From the NCBI GenBank assembly GCA_963807355.1, contig CAWEBX010000021.1, forward strand, positions 1 through 64,000: a DNA stretch of 64,000 bases, written 5' to 3'. A model generated the notes under the pieces. It had not been told where the DNA came from and did no database searches. It was given only the letters and a program-made list of their open reading frames with translations. Source of the DNA: Nitrobacter sp963807355. Its GTDB lineage: Bacteria; Pseudomonadota; Alphaproteobacteria; Rhizobiales; Xanthobacteraceae. This document shows positions 28,266 to 36,462 of the stretch, one piece after another (the stretch's first letter is position 1; the number at the start of each line of letters is the position of its first letter). The position numbers were made by a program, and so were the translations under genes.

Positions 28266-28271
28266 CGCCGG

Positions 28272-28781
28272 TCAGTGCTCCTTTGGAGACGTTCCGTGCT
28301 CATGCTCGATCGATTTGCCGTTGCCGCCGCCGTTGATGGCGGGACCGCCGGCGTACTTTGCCTGCCAATCCTCAAGGCTCATCTCGGCTGGGGCGTTCTC
28401 GTCGGCGGATGGTTTTCGCAAGGCATGCTCGACCTGCACCTGCTGCCGGTCGACCATGAACCCGAAGAGCTTTGCCTTCATCGCCGTGGCCTGAACCGCC
28501 GCCCCCACCTGATCGACGCGGAGCGCGTGGGCCCTGTTCTCATCGAATTCCCGGGCAAGGCTGTCGATGGTCACCTCGTGCCGTTTTGCCTGTTCGGCAC
28601 GGAGTTCGGCGAGCCGTGCGGCAACCTGAACCTTTCTTAATGTCCTCGAAGCGAGCACCTCGGCGGAATTACCGCTGCTCGCCGCGAAGCCAGCATCCCT
28701 ATAGGCCCTTGATGCTGGCATGCCTTCGGCAACCTTCCTGACGAAGTTTTCCTGTCGCTGGGTTAACGGTCTTTGCTGCAT
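28272..28781 (-). CDS. Phage terminase small subunit
   Basis: From ATG 28781 (MQQRPLTQRQENFVRKVAEG) the 169-residue protein shows the Terminase_2 pattern: PASRAYRDAGF, AEVLASRTLRKVQVAARLAE and a second helical half (VGAAVQATAMKAKLFGFMVD). It recognises packaging sites in the phage genome. In-frame sequence upstream to 29042 has no coding character and overlaps an opposite gene. It is 6 bases before the large subunit on the same strand. No damage is visible, in contrast to the large subunit. Confidence 0.75.
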   Translation of the reverse strand: MQQRPLTQRQENFVRKVAEGMPASRAYRDAGFAASSGNSAEVLASRTLRKVQVAARLAELRAEQAKRHEVTIDSLAREFDENRAHALRVDQVGAAVQATAMKAKLFGFMVDRQQVQVEHALRKPSADENAPAEMSLEDWQAKYAGGPAINGGGNGKSIEHEHGTSPKEH

Positions 28782-28813
28782 CGAGCGGGAGAATACAACA
28801 AATCGACGGTCGC

Positions 28814-29114
28814 GTGAGCAAGAAGAAGCTAAATCTCGCCCTGAGCGACGGCACGGACGACCCGTTCGGGGAGTTTCCCTCCCGGCCAAGTTACATGCAC
28901 CGGACGACAGCGAGGACGGCCGATCTGGCACGCAAGCACGGTATCTCGGAAGCGACGCTGGGCGAAGGAAGTCGAGGCGCTCTCCGATACCGATACCGGT
29001 ATCCGAACCATTGTCAGTGAATTCAAGGAACAAATCAGGCATCAGCCGGTGGCTGATTGGGCCGTTATCAAGGACGGATTGCTGCGCAAGATAAAGTATC
29101 CGACGATAGACTAA
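28814..29114 (+). pseudogene. Small hypothetical gene, probably frameshifted
   Basis: A GTG-started frame reads MSKKKLNLALSDGTDDPFGE to RTADLARKHGISEATL. The adjacent frame then continues AKEVEALSDTDTGIRTIVSE and VADWAVIKDGLLRKIKYPTI to a TAA at 29112. One base near 28960 would join them into about 100 residues. No domain is recognised. It is divergent from the terminase small subunit, 32 bases away. Confidence 0.35.
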
Positions 29115-29199
29115 TCAACATGGCATTGTGCAACGAGCCCAAAATCGCTCGCCGCCTTTCGTGTACAGAACGCCGGACGTATGTTTGTAATTACGTCAG

Positions 29200-29334
29200 T
29201 CCCACCAGAGCCCCCTAACATTTCGCAAACGCCTCGGAAGCCGCGCCCACAAAAGCATTCCGGGGAATAGGCAGCGCTTGTTTCTCTGGTGGGCGGCCAG
29301 CGCTATCGCTCGTCAAGACGGAGGACCGCCGTCC
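29200..29334 (+). promoter_or_regulatory. Conserved hairpin leader, copy 2
   Basis: This copy shares with 18676-18794 the blocks GAGCCCC, ACATTT, AACGCCTCGGAAG, CAGCGCTTG and GCCAGCGCT in the same order and spacing. The AGCGCT stem is kept; flanking pairs are weaker than in copy 1. Both copies end at the start of a small, unrelated gene. Confidence 0.5.
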
Positions 29335-29511
29335 ATGAGTGATAAACCAAGCGCGACAGGCCGAGATTTTAATTTTGAGCGATTCCTCGCGCGGGTCGTT
29401 GAGTTGAATCGGCGACCTCTTGATGAGGCGACCCGCACGATTGAAATGTCCACGGTGTGCCTGGATATGGCGCGTACTGACGCCGAACGTCGAGAGGCCA
29501 AGGAGATCTGA
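29335..29511 (+). CDS. Small conserved hypothetical protein
   Basis: ATG 29335 begins MSDKPSATGRDFNFERFLAR, 58 residues in all, mostly helical and charged (RRPLDEATRTIEMSTVCLDM). After the stop the adjacent frame stays protein-like (DDHLRQSNYALQCFQRRGAA), so the native protein may be longer by about 35 residues with one lost base near 29508. No domain is recognised. It is preceded by the conserved hairpin leader. Confidence 0.45.
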   Translation: MSDKPSATGRDFNFERFLARVVELNRRPLDEATRTIEMSTVCLDMARTDAERREAKEI

Positions 29512-29615
29512 CGATCACCTGCGACAAAGCAATTACGCGCTGCAATGCTTCCAACGTCGTGGTGCAGCCATGCACGCCCGCTATTTCGCATCAACTGGGG
29601 ATCTCAGGAAAGATA

Positions 29616-29885
29616 TTAGGTATAGTCTGCCAGCCTCTTGAAGCTGCCACCGCTGTCCCCGTTGCCCCCGCTGCTAAACCGAGTTTCGTGTCGGAGCATT
29701 AAATTTTTCAGGCACTTGCCGTCGCGTACCAACATCAGGTCGGGAAAGCCGTCCCTTGTGCCCCTTATGCCGCGAAAATTTTCGCACATCGAACGGACGA
29801 TCCTTGCAATACCGGCCGGACTTGTTTCTTCCAGCAGCGCAGCACCACTGTAGTAAATGATCGGAAGCACTATATGCACAAGCAA
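29616..29885 (-). CDS. Possible VRR-NUC-like nuclease fragment
   Basis: Within 89 residues, AGIARIVRSMCENFRGIRGT followed by RDGFPDLMLVRDGKCL resembles the start of VRR-NUC or other PD-(D/E)xK folds, where FPDL supplies the catalytic Pro-Asp. The expected downstream E-x-K strand is missing; the tail (SSGGNGDSGGSFKRLADYT) is low complexity. The first residues overlap the CAP-domain gene on the other strand. Either a truncated nuclease or a coincidental match. Confidence 0.3.
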   Translation of the reverse strand: MLVHIVLPIIYYSGAALLEETSPAGIARIVRSMCENFRGIRGTRDGFPDLMLVRDGKCLKNLMLRHETRFSSGGNGDSGGSFKRLADYT

Positions 29886-30449
29886 TCGATTTTAGCCGTA
29901 ATGCTTGTAACAGTTTGCATGTTTTCGGCGAGCGCTTGGGCCTCTGACTGGTGCGATGTAAGGGTGCTTCAGGCTTCTGGCGAAACCACTGCCACTATGG
30001 ATTGCGCTGCTATGCCGAAAGTGTACTTGGATCCGCAAAATGAGCATAGAGCCCAGCATTGCGTACCTCCTTTGACCTGGGACGACGGGTTGGCGTCTCA
30101 AGCCACAGCTTGGGCCCGCCGTTGCAATTTCGTCCACAGTTCCACGAGCGGAGTGGGGGAAAACTTGTACTTCCAGCGCCCATCCATGAAGGATCCAAGA
30201 CAGGGCATCGACGCTTGGTACGGGGAAGTGGGAGCCCATAAATATGACGCCGCCCAATACTCACCTACGAGTGGGCATTTCACACAGCTCATTTGGAAAA
30301 GTACAACTCGCGTGGGGTGCGGAATTGCGATCTGCCCGGGATTGAAAGGAGGCGGCATCTTGATGGTGTGCCGGTACGCCCCTCAGGGCAACGTGACCAT
30401 GAATGGCGTATGGCAAGGGCCGACGAATGTCCCGCGCCCCTGCAGATGA
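29874..30449 (+). CDS. Secreted CAP-domain (SCP/PR-1-like) protein
   Basis: The 191-residue protein has a signal peptide (ILAVMLVTVCMFSASAWASD) and a CAP domain covering residues about 45-190. Signature segments are HNEH-like DPQNEHRAQHCVPPLTWDD, HSSTSGVGENLYFQ and GHFTQLIWKSTTRVGCGIAI, with the conserved His and Glu residues of the CAP cleft. Six or more Cys suggest disulfides after export. The strong GHFTQLIWKST box resembles plant PR-1 and eukaryotic CAP proteins more than the short bacterial type, so it may have been acquired. Bacterial CAP proteins are extracellular with mostly unknown targets. The frame is intact. Confidence 0.8.
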   Translation: MHKQSILAVMLVTVCMFSASAWASDWCDVRVLQASGETTATMDCAAMPKVYLDPQNEHRAQHCVPPLTWDDGLASQATAWARRCNFVHSSTSGVGENLYFQRPSMKDPRQGIDAWYGEVGAHKYDAAQYSPTSGHFTQLIWKSTTRVGCGIAICPGLKGGGILMVCRYAPQGNVTMNGVWQGPTNVPRPCR

Positions 30450-30699
30450 TTCGACCGGGAGGCTATGCCCAGTGAATTTACCGAGGATGGAGATCAGCCA
30501 TCCCGTCGGTACTGCGCTCTACCGTGCGAACCAGGCCACTAAGCAACTTCCATAAGGATGAAGCCAGCGAGAGCCCGACCTGCAGACAAGACAACCGTCC
30601 CGCTGCTGGACCCGGGGCACCATCGGACCAAGAGGGGCAGCTATGGACGTGACAGCACTTCCTCGCCCGCCTTATGCTCCCCCTGCGTCATTCTACATG

Positions 30700-31068
30700 T
30701 TAGGGGTTCTCGCGGTTTTTAGAAATATTCGTCGTTGTCCCCAGGAGCCGGCGGGCTGAAGAGGGGAACGGGCGGCTCCCCAGGACGTCGAGGCCGTGAG
30801 GGTCACGTAGCGACCGTCCAACTGATAGGTGAAGGCTCCGCGGCTTCGGTCGTCTGCTGTTTCCAACCTTTTCATCTCGATAAGCTCTTGAATGATCCAA
30901 GCCTTCAGACGTGATGTTGGCATACTTGTTATTGGCATGGAATGTCGGTCCAACAGAAGTCGCCTCCAGATTTATAACGGGCTTGGCCAGCATCAGTGTC
31001 GTGCAGACGACCGAAGCGAGTTGTTTGCGGATTTCGTTCGGAAAGGTTCGGACGATCGACATTATCAC
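30700..31068 (-). pseudogene. Unrecognised minus-strand gene, probably frameshifted
   Basis: A frame starts MIMSIVRTFPNEIRKQLASV and becomes unlike protein after about residue 45. The other frame then reads LKAWIIQELIEMKRLETADD and FTYQLDGRYVTLTAST, which look genuinely coding (to about 30770). One shift near 30930 would connect them. No domain is recognised. Confidence 0.3.
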
Positions 31069-31252
31069 CCTCTATAGGGGTCCGGAGCAGCCCGACAATC
31101 GAGGGGCAGAAGCTTCCCCTCGATCACCCCGACAAAGATTTGATGGCAGCATGTTCGCGCACCCACTGAGTGTCGCAAAGCGCCAAACTGCCGCCGGCCA
31201 ACTAAACGCTCCGCAAACGCTTCCGGATATAAACACGAAGAGTAGCTCCCAC

Positions 31253-31661
31253 TTACGCCGCGTTGATCGTTTTCTCGATGTCTGCGATCGAGTGGCCTGT
31301 CAGGTCCTTCGCGATTTCACCAACAAGGGCTTCTTCCAGCTTTTTGTGATAATGCTTGCGCATTTCCCCGAGCGTTTTGGGCGCGGCGATGATCACGATG
31401 TCGTTGAACTTGTTGGTGAGCACCTGAGAGTTCAGCATTCCGACTATGCCTGAAGCGAAATCGTTTTCCTCCGCTCGGCTTTGGTCGGGATTGGCGAACT
31501 ATTATTGCGTCCTCCGCTGCCGCTGGCAGCCTCGACGGTTTCTTCGGGGCCGCGGCTAAGCTCAGAATCTCGGTGCCGGTATTGCGGAATAGGTTCAGCT
31601 TTTCGCCGTCTGCGACCGCCACGATGGTGTCCGTTGGGAGGATCATTCGACTTCCTGACAT
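31253..31661 (-). pseudogene. Host-attachment / baeRF family 12-like protein, frameshifted
   Basis: From about 31661 the product opens MSGSRMILPTDTIVAVADGE with KLNLFRNTG, the usual N-terminus of so-called host-attachment proteins, which resemble release factor 1 domains. After ILSLAAAP the frame slips (near 31510) into FANPDQSRAEENDFASGIVG and then LNSQVLTNKFNDIVIIAAPK, LGEMRKHYHKKLEEALVGEI, KDLTGHSIADIEKTI, all typical. The native length would be about 135 residues. Biological role is not established. Alone on this strand. Confidence 0.65.
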
Positions 31662-32107
31662 GTTAGGATCATCGCCGCCGTCCATGAACTGGCGATCCTT
31701 ATGGCAATACGTCCAAGTCGCCGAAGTTCCATGTTCACGACTTCGTCGCGGCACTGACTTGCGGGAGTTTTTTTGTCGGCTACTTCTCTATGCCAGTCGG
31801 CCACCGCAGTGCCGCCCGCAACCGGCGCATCCGAGCGGCGCTACCTTCAAAGATAGGTACTGACGGCAATTTAAAAGTGGATGGCGTGCCGACGTGGGCA
31901 ATCAGACCCTCATGGCGCCGCGCAAGCAACTGGATCAAACGATCGGCGTGCGCGGAGGAATCGGCCCTGCGTTCATTTTTGTAACAATGGCTTTCTCGTC
32001 GCTGGAAAGAGGAACAGATGGTCTACTTCCTTCTTGTTCCTTGAGGGCGTGAACTGACAATTAATACGATTGGCGGTTTCCACGCGGCTTATTCCGAAAG
32101 ATCAAAA
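31662..32107. other. Intergenic DNA
   Basis: About 445 bases without a recognisable gene. It must hold the promoter of the small exported protein at 32108, preceded by an AT-richer stretch (about 32050-32100). Confidence 0.35.
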
Positions 32108-32446
32108 ATGACCGTCTGGAAAGCAACTGTCGCTCTAGCGCTGATCGTGATCTGTGGGTCAGTGGGATCTGCGCCAGCTCAAATTCCTGATCCGGAGTTA
32201 GAATTATGCCGATCTACGGGATTGATCGCTCTTCGAGAGCGCAACCCGGCAATTAAGGACGTGTCACTCGACGTCGAGGGCATGACAGTGGCGAAGGCAA
32301 ATACGAAGATCGAGGATACGCCAGTTAAAACGATTGTTATCGGTGACGCGTATCTCGAAAAAGGAAAGCAAGACACAAGACGAACATTCCTTTGCCTTAT
32401 CGGCGAAAAAGGGAAAGTGCTCTTGACCTTCTTTACTGACAAGTAG
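32108..32446 (+). CDS. Small exported hypothetical protein
   Basis: The 112-residue protein has a signal peptide (TVALALIVICGSVGSAPAQI), then a compact domain with LCRSTGLIALRERNPAIKDV, KTIVIGDAYLEKG and a two-strand end RRTFLCLIGEKGKVLLTFFT. The two Cys could form a periplasmic disulfide. I recognise no family. The frame is intact. It precedes the mla operon by 168 bases on the same strand; cotranscription is possible but not shown. Confidence 0.6.
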   Translation: MTVWKATVALALIVICGSVGSAPAQIPDPELELCRSTGLIALRERNPAIKDVSLDVEGMTVAKANTKIEDTPVKTIVIGDAYLEKGKQDTRRTFLCLIGEKGKVLLTFFTDK

Positions 32447-32613
32447 AGCGGCACTACGTGTGGGTCTCCTCTTGCTTGGCGGAGTCCGGAAGCGCCGGCC
32501 GTCGGTCGGCTTATTGGCGGTCGCAGCCGGTGATGAATGGAAGCGCACAACGAGCCGCCGACTTCATGTTAAGTTCCGCGCTGTGATAGCAGAGGTTCGG
32601 CGCGGGAGTTGTC

Positions 32614-33747
32614 ATGAACGATAGCCCCACATTGGAGCAGATTGCACAAGTCGAGGGTCTGGCGCTTTGTGCGGCAGGCTCGTGGACGGCGGCCTGCGCT
32701 CCAGTGATAGAGCGGCTCGTCGCGGATGCCGAAAAACTGATTGGCAGCGAGTCCAATATCTTCATCGACGTGTCTCAGGTTTCGAGACTCGACACTTTCG
32801 GGGCATGGCTGATCGAACGTCTGCGCCGCAGTCTGAGTCACGGTAATGTCGAGGCGAAGATTGCCGGGCTTTCGCTGAACTATTCGAGCCTGCTCGATGA
32901 GGTTCGCCGCGTTCCGCCAGTTGATCCGTCTCCGGCGCGTCGAAACGCGCTGATCAGCGTACTGGAAGACGTCGGGCGCAATGTTGTCGGGTTCGCATCG
33001 ACGGTTACGGGACTGATCGGGATGCTGGGCGCGGTACTGGCGGCAATTGGCCGCGTGATTCGCCATCCGCGTTCGTTTCGCCTGATCTCGACCGTCCACC
33101 ATCTCGAGCAGGTTTGCTTGCGCGCGGTTCCCATCGTCATTCTCATCACGTTCCTGATCGGCTGCATCATATCACAGCAGGGTATCTTTCATTTCCGGAA
33201 ATTTGGCGCGGATATTTTCGTTGTCGACATGCTGGGCGTCCTCGTGCTGCGAGAAATCGGCGTGCTGTTGGTTGCTATCATGGTGGCGGGCCGGTCGGGG
33301 AGCGCTTACACCGCCGAACTTGGCTCCATGAAGATGCGCGAAGAATTGGATGCCCTGCGCACCATGGGGTTCGATCCGGTCGAGGTGCTGATCCTGCCGC
33401 GGATGATCGCTCTGGTGATCGCACTGCCGACCCTGGCGTTTCTCGGCGCAGTTGCCGCCCTATACGGTGGCGGTCTGGTGGCTTGGCTTTACGGCGGAGT
33501 TCAGCCCGAGGCATTTCTCATCCGGCTGCGCGACGCGATCTCAATCGATCACTTCGTTGTCGGGATGATTAAAGCACCCGTGATGGCGGCCGTTATCGGC
33601 ATCGTTGCATGTGTCGAGGGGCTTGCGGTGCAAGGCAGCGCTGAATCGCTCGGGCAGCACACCACGTCATCGGTCGTAAAAGGAATATTCTTTGTCATCG
33701 TGATGGACGGCGTGTTTGCCCTCTTCTTCGCGTCGATAGGGATGTAG
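32614..33747 (+). CDS. mlaE: MlaE-type lipid ABC transporter permease with N-terminal STAS domain
   Basis: This is the membrane permease of the Mla/MCE phospholipid transport system in the inner membrane. Residues 1-95 form a STAS-like domain (SNIFIDVSQVSRLDTFGAWL), found fused to the permease in alphaproteobacteria. Residues about 115-377 are the MlaE domain with IGCIISQQGIFHFRKFGADI, the conserved loop SGSAYTAELGSMKMREELDA (coupling to the ATPase), and transmembrane helices including ALVIALPTLAFLGAVAALYG. The length of 377 is normal for STAS-MlaE. The stop is 2 bases before mlaF. The frame is intact. Confidence 0.93.
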   Translation: MNDSPTLEQIAQVEGLALCAAGSWTAACAPVIERLVADAEKLIGSESNIFIDVSQVSRLDTFGAWLIERLRRSLSHGNVEAKIAGLSLNYSSLLDEVRRVPPVDPSPARRNALISVLEDVGRNVVGFASTVTGLIGMLGAVLAAIGRVIRHPRSFRLISTVHHLEQVCLRAVPIVILITFLIGCIISQQGIFHFRKFGADIFVVDMLGVLVLREIGVLLVAIMVAGRSGSAYTAELGSMKMREELDALRTMGFDPVEVLILPRMIALVIALPTLAFLGAVAALYGGGLVAWLYGGVQPEAFLIRLRDAISIDHFVVGMIKAPVMAAVIGIVACVEGLAVQGSAESLGQHTTSSVVKGIFFVIVMDGVFALFFASIGM

Positions 33748-33749
33748 GA

Positions 33750-34529
33750 ATGGCTGGCAACGTGTCCAATCCCATTATCCGTGTCCGCGACGTCTCCGTT
33801 CAGTTCGGCGCCACGAGAGTCCTGGACGGCCTGAGCCTGGACGTGAAACGCGGCGAGATTCTCGGCTTTGTCGGTCCATCGGGTGCGGGCAAGTCAGTGC
33901 TGACACGCACCATCATCGGGCTTGTGCCAAAAATCGGCGGCAGCATCGAGGTGTTCGGCGTCGATCTCGACACCGCCGATGCGCCAGCGCGTCGTATTGT
34001 CGAACGCCGCTGGGGCGTGCTGTTTCAGCAGGGCGCACTGTTCTCATCACTGAATGTCCGTCAGAACATCCAGTTTCCGGTGCGGGAATATCTTGATGTT
34101 TCGCAGCGCCTGCTCGACGAGATCACCATTGCCAAGCTCGGCATGGTCGGACTGCGGCCGGAGGTCGCCGACCGCTATCCGTCCGAACTATCCGGCGGAA
34201 TGATCAAGCGGGTGGCACTGGCGCGGGCGCTGGCGCTCGATCCTGAACTGGTCTTCCTCGATGAGCCGACATCGGGCCTCGATCCGATCGGTGCGGGTGA
34301 CTTCGACGATTTGGTGCGGACGCTGCAGCGCACTTTGGGGCTGACCGTTTTCATGGTAACCCACGACCTGGACAGCCTTCATACCGCCTGTGATCGTATC
34401 GCCGTTTTGGGGAACGGCAAGATCATTGTTGCAGGAACGATGGCCGATATGTTGGCCTCGCAGCATCCCTGGTTGAGAGCTTATTTTCACGGCAAGCGTG
34501 CCCGCGCCGTCGTAGTGGTACCGGAGTAG
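33750..34529 (+). CDS. mlaF: MlaF-type ABC transporter ATP-binding protein
   Basis: The ATPase that drives the Mla permease. Motifs are in order: Walker A GPSGAGKS, Q-loop FQQGALFSS, signature LSGGM in YPSELSGGMIKRVALARA, Walker B ELVFLDEPTSGLDPI and the switch His in VTHDLDS. The length of 259 residues is typical. It begins 2 bases after mlaE and ends 6 bases before mlaD, which makes a single operon. No damage is visible. Direction of lipid movement cannot be told from sequence. Confidence 0.95.
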   Translation: MAGNVSNPIIRVRDVSVQFGATRVLDGLSLDVKRGEILGFVGPSGAGKSVLTRTIIGLVPKIGGSIEVFGVDLDTADAPARRIVERRWGVLFQQGALFSSLNVRQNIQFPVREYLDVSQRLLDEITIAKLGMVGLRPEVADRYPSELSGGMIKRVALARALALDPELVFLDEPTSGLDPIGAGDFDDLVRTLQRTLGLTVFMVTHDLDSLHTACDRIAVLGNGKIIVAGTMADMLASQHPWLRAYFHGKRARAVVVVPE

Positions 34530-34535
34530 ATTTCG

Positions 34536-35420
34536 ATGGAAACGAGGGCGAATTTCGTCCTGATCGGATCGTTCACGCTTGCTGTGATCGCGGCTGCTTT
34601 CGGTTTCGTTCTCTGGTTTCAGAGTCTCCATAGCACTAAGGCGCGCAGCCCGCTCCGCATCGTATTCGAGGGTTCGGCTTCGGGCCTGCGCAACGGCGGC
34701 AGCGTGAATTTCAACGGCATCCGTGTCGGTGAGGTGGTGTCGGTCAAGCTTGACGATCCACGCCGCGTTGTTGCGCTCGCGATGGTCGAAAACGCTGCTC
34801 CGATCCGGAAGGACACTTTGGTCGGGCTCGAATTCCAGGGACTGACCGGCGTTGCCGCGATCTCGCTGAAGGGCGGCGAAGTTGCAGCGCCACCCGTACC
34901 TCTCGATGAGGACGGCGTTCCGATGCTTACCGCCAATTCGGCCAGCTTACAGGATGTCACCGAATCGATCCGCGCGACATTGCAAAACGTCAATCGCGTC
35001 GTCGCCGAAAACCAGGCCGCCGTGAAGAACACATTGCAGAACGTCGAGACCTTCACCGCTTCGCTCGCGCGCAATGCGGGGAAAATCGATGACGTCGTCC
35101 AAAAGTTCAGTGAGGTCATGAGCAAAGCCGATGGCGTCATGGCCAAGACGGATAACCTGATGCTCGGCCTCGGTACCATCGTCGGCGGTAAGAATGGTGG
35201 TGAATTGCTTCAGACGGTGAAGTCGATCCGCGAGCTGGCCGATGACTTCAACAAACGCTCCGGCGCGCTGATGACCGATGGCCGCCGAACCCTTGGCGAG
35301 ATCAGCCGGGCCGTCGACAATCTGGATCGCAACCCAACCCGCCTGCTGTTCGGCGCAAGCGGCGGCGGCGGCGGTGCGCTGGCTCCGGCGCCATCATCCC
35401 GCCCTCCGAAGAGGCGGTAG
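34536..35420 (+). CDS. mlaD: MlaD-type MCE domain protein
   Basis: The substrate-binding partner of MlaEF, anchored by one N-terminal helix (NFVLIGSFTLAVIAAAFGFV) with the rest in the periplasm. The MCE domain spans residues about 38-115 (GSASGLRNGGSVNFNGIRVG, EFQGLTGVAAISLKGG). A long helical region follows (NVNRVVAENQAAVKNTLQNV and so on), which can form the hydrophobic channel of MCE rings. The C-terminus is Gly/Pro-rich and lacks a further domain. No mlaC- or mlaA-type gene follows within the window. The operon is one of the few multi-gene blocks here without any frameshift. Confidence 0.92.
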   Translation: METRANFVLIGSFTLAVIAAAFGFVLWFQSLHSTKARSPLRIVFEGSASGLRNGGSVNFNGIRVGEVVSVKLDDPRRVVALAMVENAAPIRKDTLVGLEFQGLTGVAAISLKGGEVAAPPVPLDEDGVPMLTANSASLQDVTESIRATLQNVNRVVAENQAAVKNTLQNVETFTASLARNAGKIDDVVQKFSEVMSKADGVMAKTDNLMLGLGTIVGGKNGGELLQTVKSIRELADDFNKRSGALMTDGRRTLGEISRAVDNLDRNPTRLLFGASGGGGGALAPAPSSRPPKRR

Positions 35421-36001
35421 AGGGAGCCGCGTCGCGCGATCTTTCATCCTGGGGGATAGATATCGCGATATATGAGGGGCGATCTCGTCTTCCGTGGCGG
35501 ATGGTGTTAGCCGGTAGCGCTGACTTGTTACTGGGCCAAGCAGTGTGCCGCGCAGGGTTCTTGCCGTACATTTTACCGGAAAAAGCGGAAATCATCGACC
35601 GGTGGCTGATATTGTAACCGTCGAGCGGCCAGTTGCGGGTGTGTGCGCAGCACCGCGTAGCGGTCAAATATCTATCTGCAGTTTTGCAGTTCGAGCGGCA
35701 CACAACAGCTTGCTCGGGGTGCTTTGCGCACTCGCAAGCGAGAGGTCATCCAAGTGTTTGCAATAGCCGAGGAATACGTAGTCTTCGCTCAACAAGTGAC
35801 TGTCGAGAGCGGGGCCGACCGCAGCGTGCGGTTACTGCTCGGTTGCAGTTTTTAGAATTTCGAGGAGTTTGCGGCCGTTCACGGTGCTACGCTAGAATTC
35901 ACTATCTTGAACTGGTCCTATGTTGACGAAAGTGCGTTGCGGAGCGTATTTCAGAGCACTGAGACGTGTTGCTGCGAACTGCCCGAACACCGCGAATTCG
36001 C
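35421..36001. other. Gene-poor stretch between mla operon and tRNA remnants
   Basis: No gene is supported. A perfect 12-base palindrome (ATATCGCGATAT, 35460-35471) lies 40 bases after the mlaD stop. The rest has short frames only. Confidence 0.4.
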
Positions 36002-36048
36002 CATTCGTAATGATGGGGTCCGGTGTTCGAGTCACCTACGCGGCACCA
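36002..36048 (+). tRNA. tRNA-Thr(CGU) 3' half, displaced fragment
   Basis: The sequence matches the 3' half of a threonine tRNA: anticodon loop TTCGTAA with CGT, variable GGGGTC, T-loop GTTCGAGTC and acceptor end ACGCGGC-A-CCA with an encoded CCA. No 5' half with complementary GCCGCGT lies upstream. Fragments like this arise when an integrative element inserts into a tRNA gene and carries a copy of its 3' end. One T-stem pair is mismatched. Identification is by pattern. Confidence 0.6.
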
Positions 36049-36177
36049 ACCATGCAATTGAAAATACTGACTAAATTTGTTCTGTCGGTTGGGTTATCCC
36101 GCCTCCTCTTTCGTTAAGGAACCACCGAGGAACCACGCGGGCGTAGCAGATCATTCCCTGCATTCCCTGCCGAAGGC

Positions 36178-36212
36178 AAAGGTCACACGTTCGAAATCGT
36201 GTCGGGTGCGCC
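36178..36212 (+). tRNA. tRNA-Arg-like 3' end, displaced fragment
   Basis: Bases AAAGGTCACACG-TTCGAAAT-CGTGT-CGGGTGCG match the T-arm and acceptor strand I associate with tRNA-Arg(CCG) in Bradyrhizobium. ACACG pairs with CGTGT, but the loop has 8 bases instead of 7 (one extra A). The remaining tRNA is absent. With the neighbouring tRNA-Thr fragment it suggests a repeatedly used insertion boundary. Confidence 0.5.
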
Positions 36213-36462
36213 CGCAAAACCAAGACTTTAATCGGAATCGGCCCGAACTTTATGATAGCAGTGCCGGCTACAAGAGCTATGACGTTGACAGCATCAGCCG
36301 CAGCGGCGGTACCGTTGAGATCTAGGCAACTGACACCGCTACGGGCGAAACCACCACGCTGGAAATGGACAGCGATTAAAGACTTCTCAGCCGTAGCCAT
36401 TGCGACGCAGCCGCCAGCCAGAGAAACGAGCAGAAAACAGTCATTATTCAAAGGTGGTCTAA

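Noticed and set aside
35460..35471. Perfect 12-base palindrome after mlaD as a regulator site
   Set aside because: Short palindromes of this size are expected by chance in 64 kb and no second copy or gene start is nearby.
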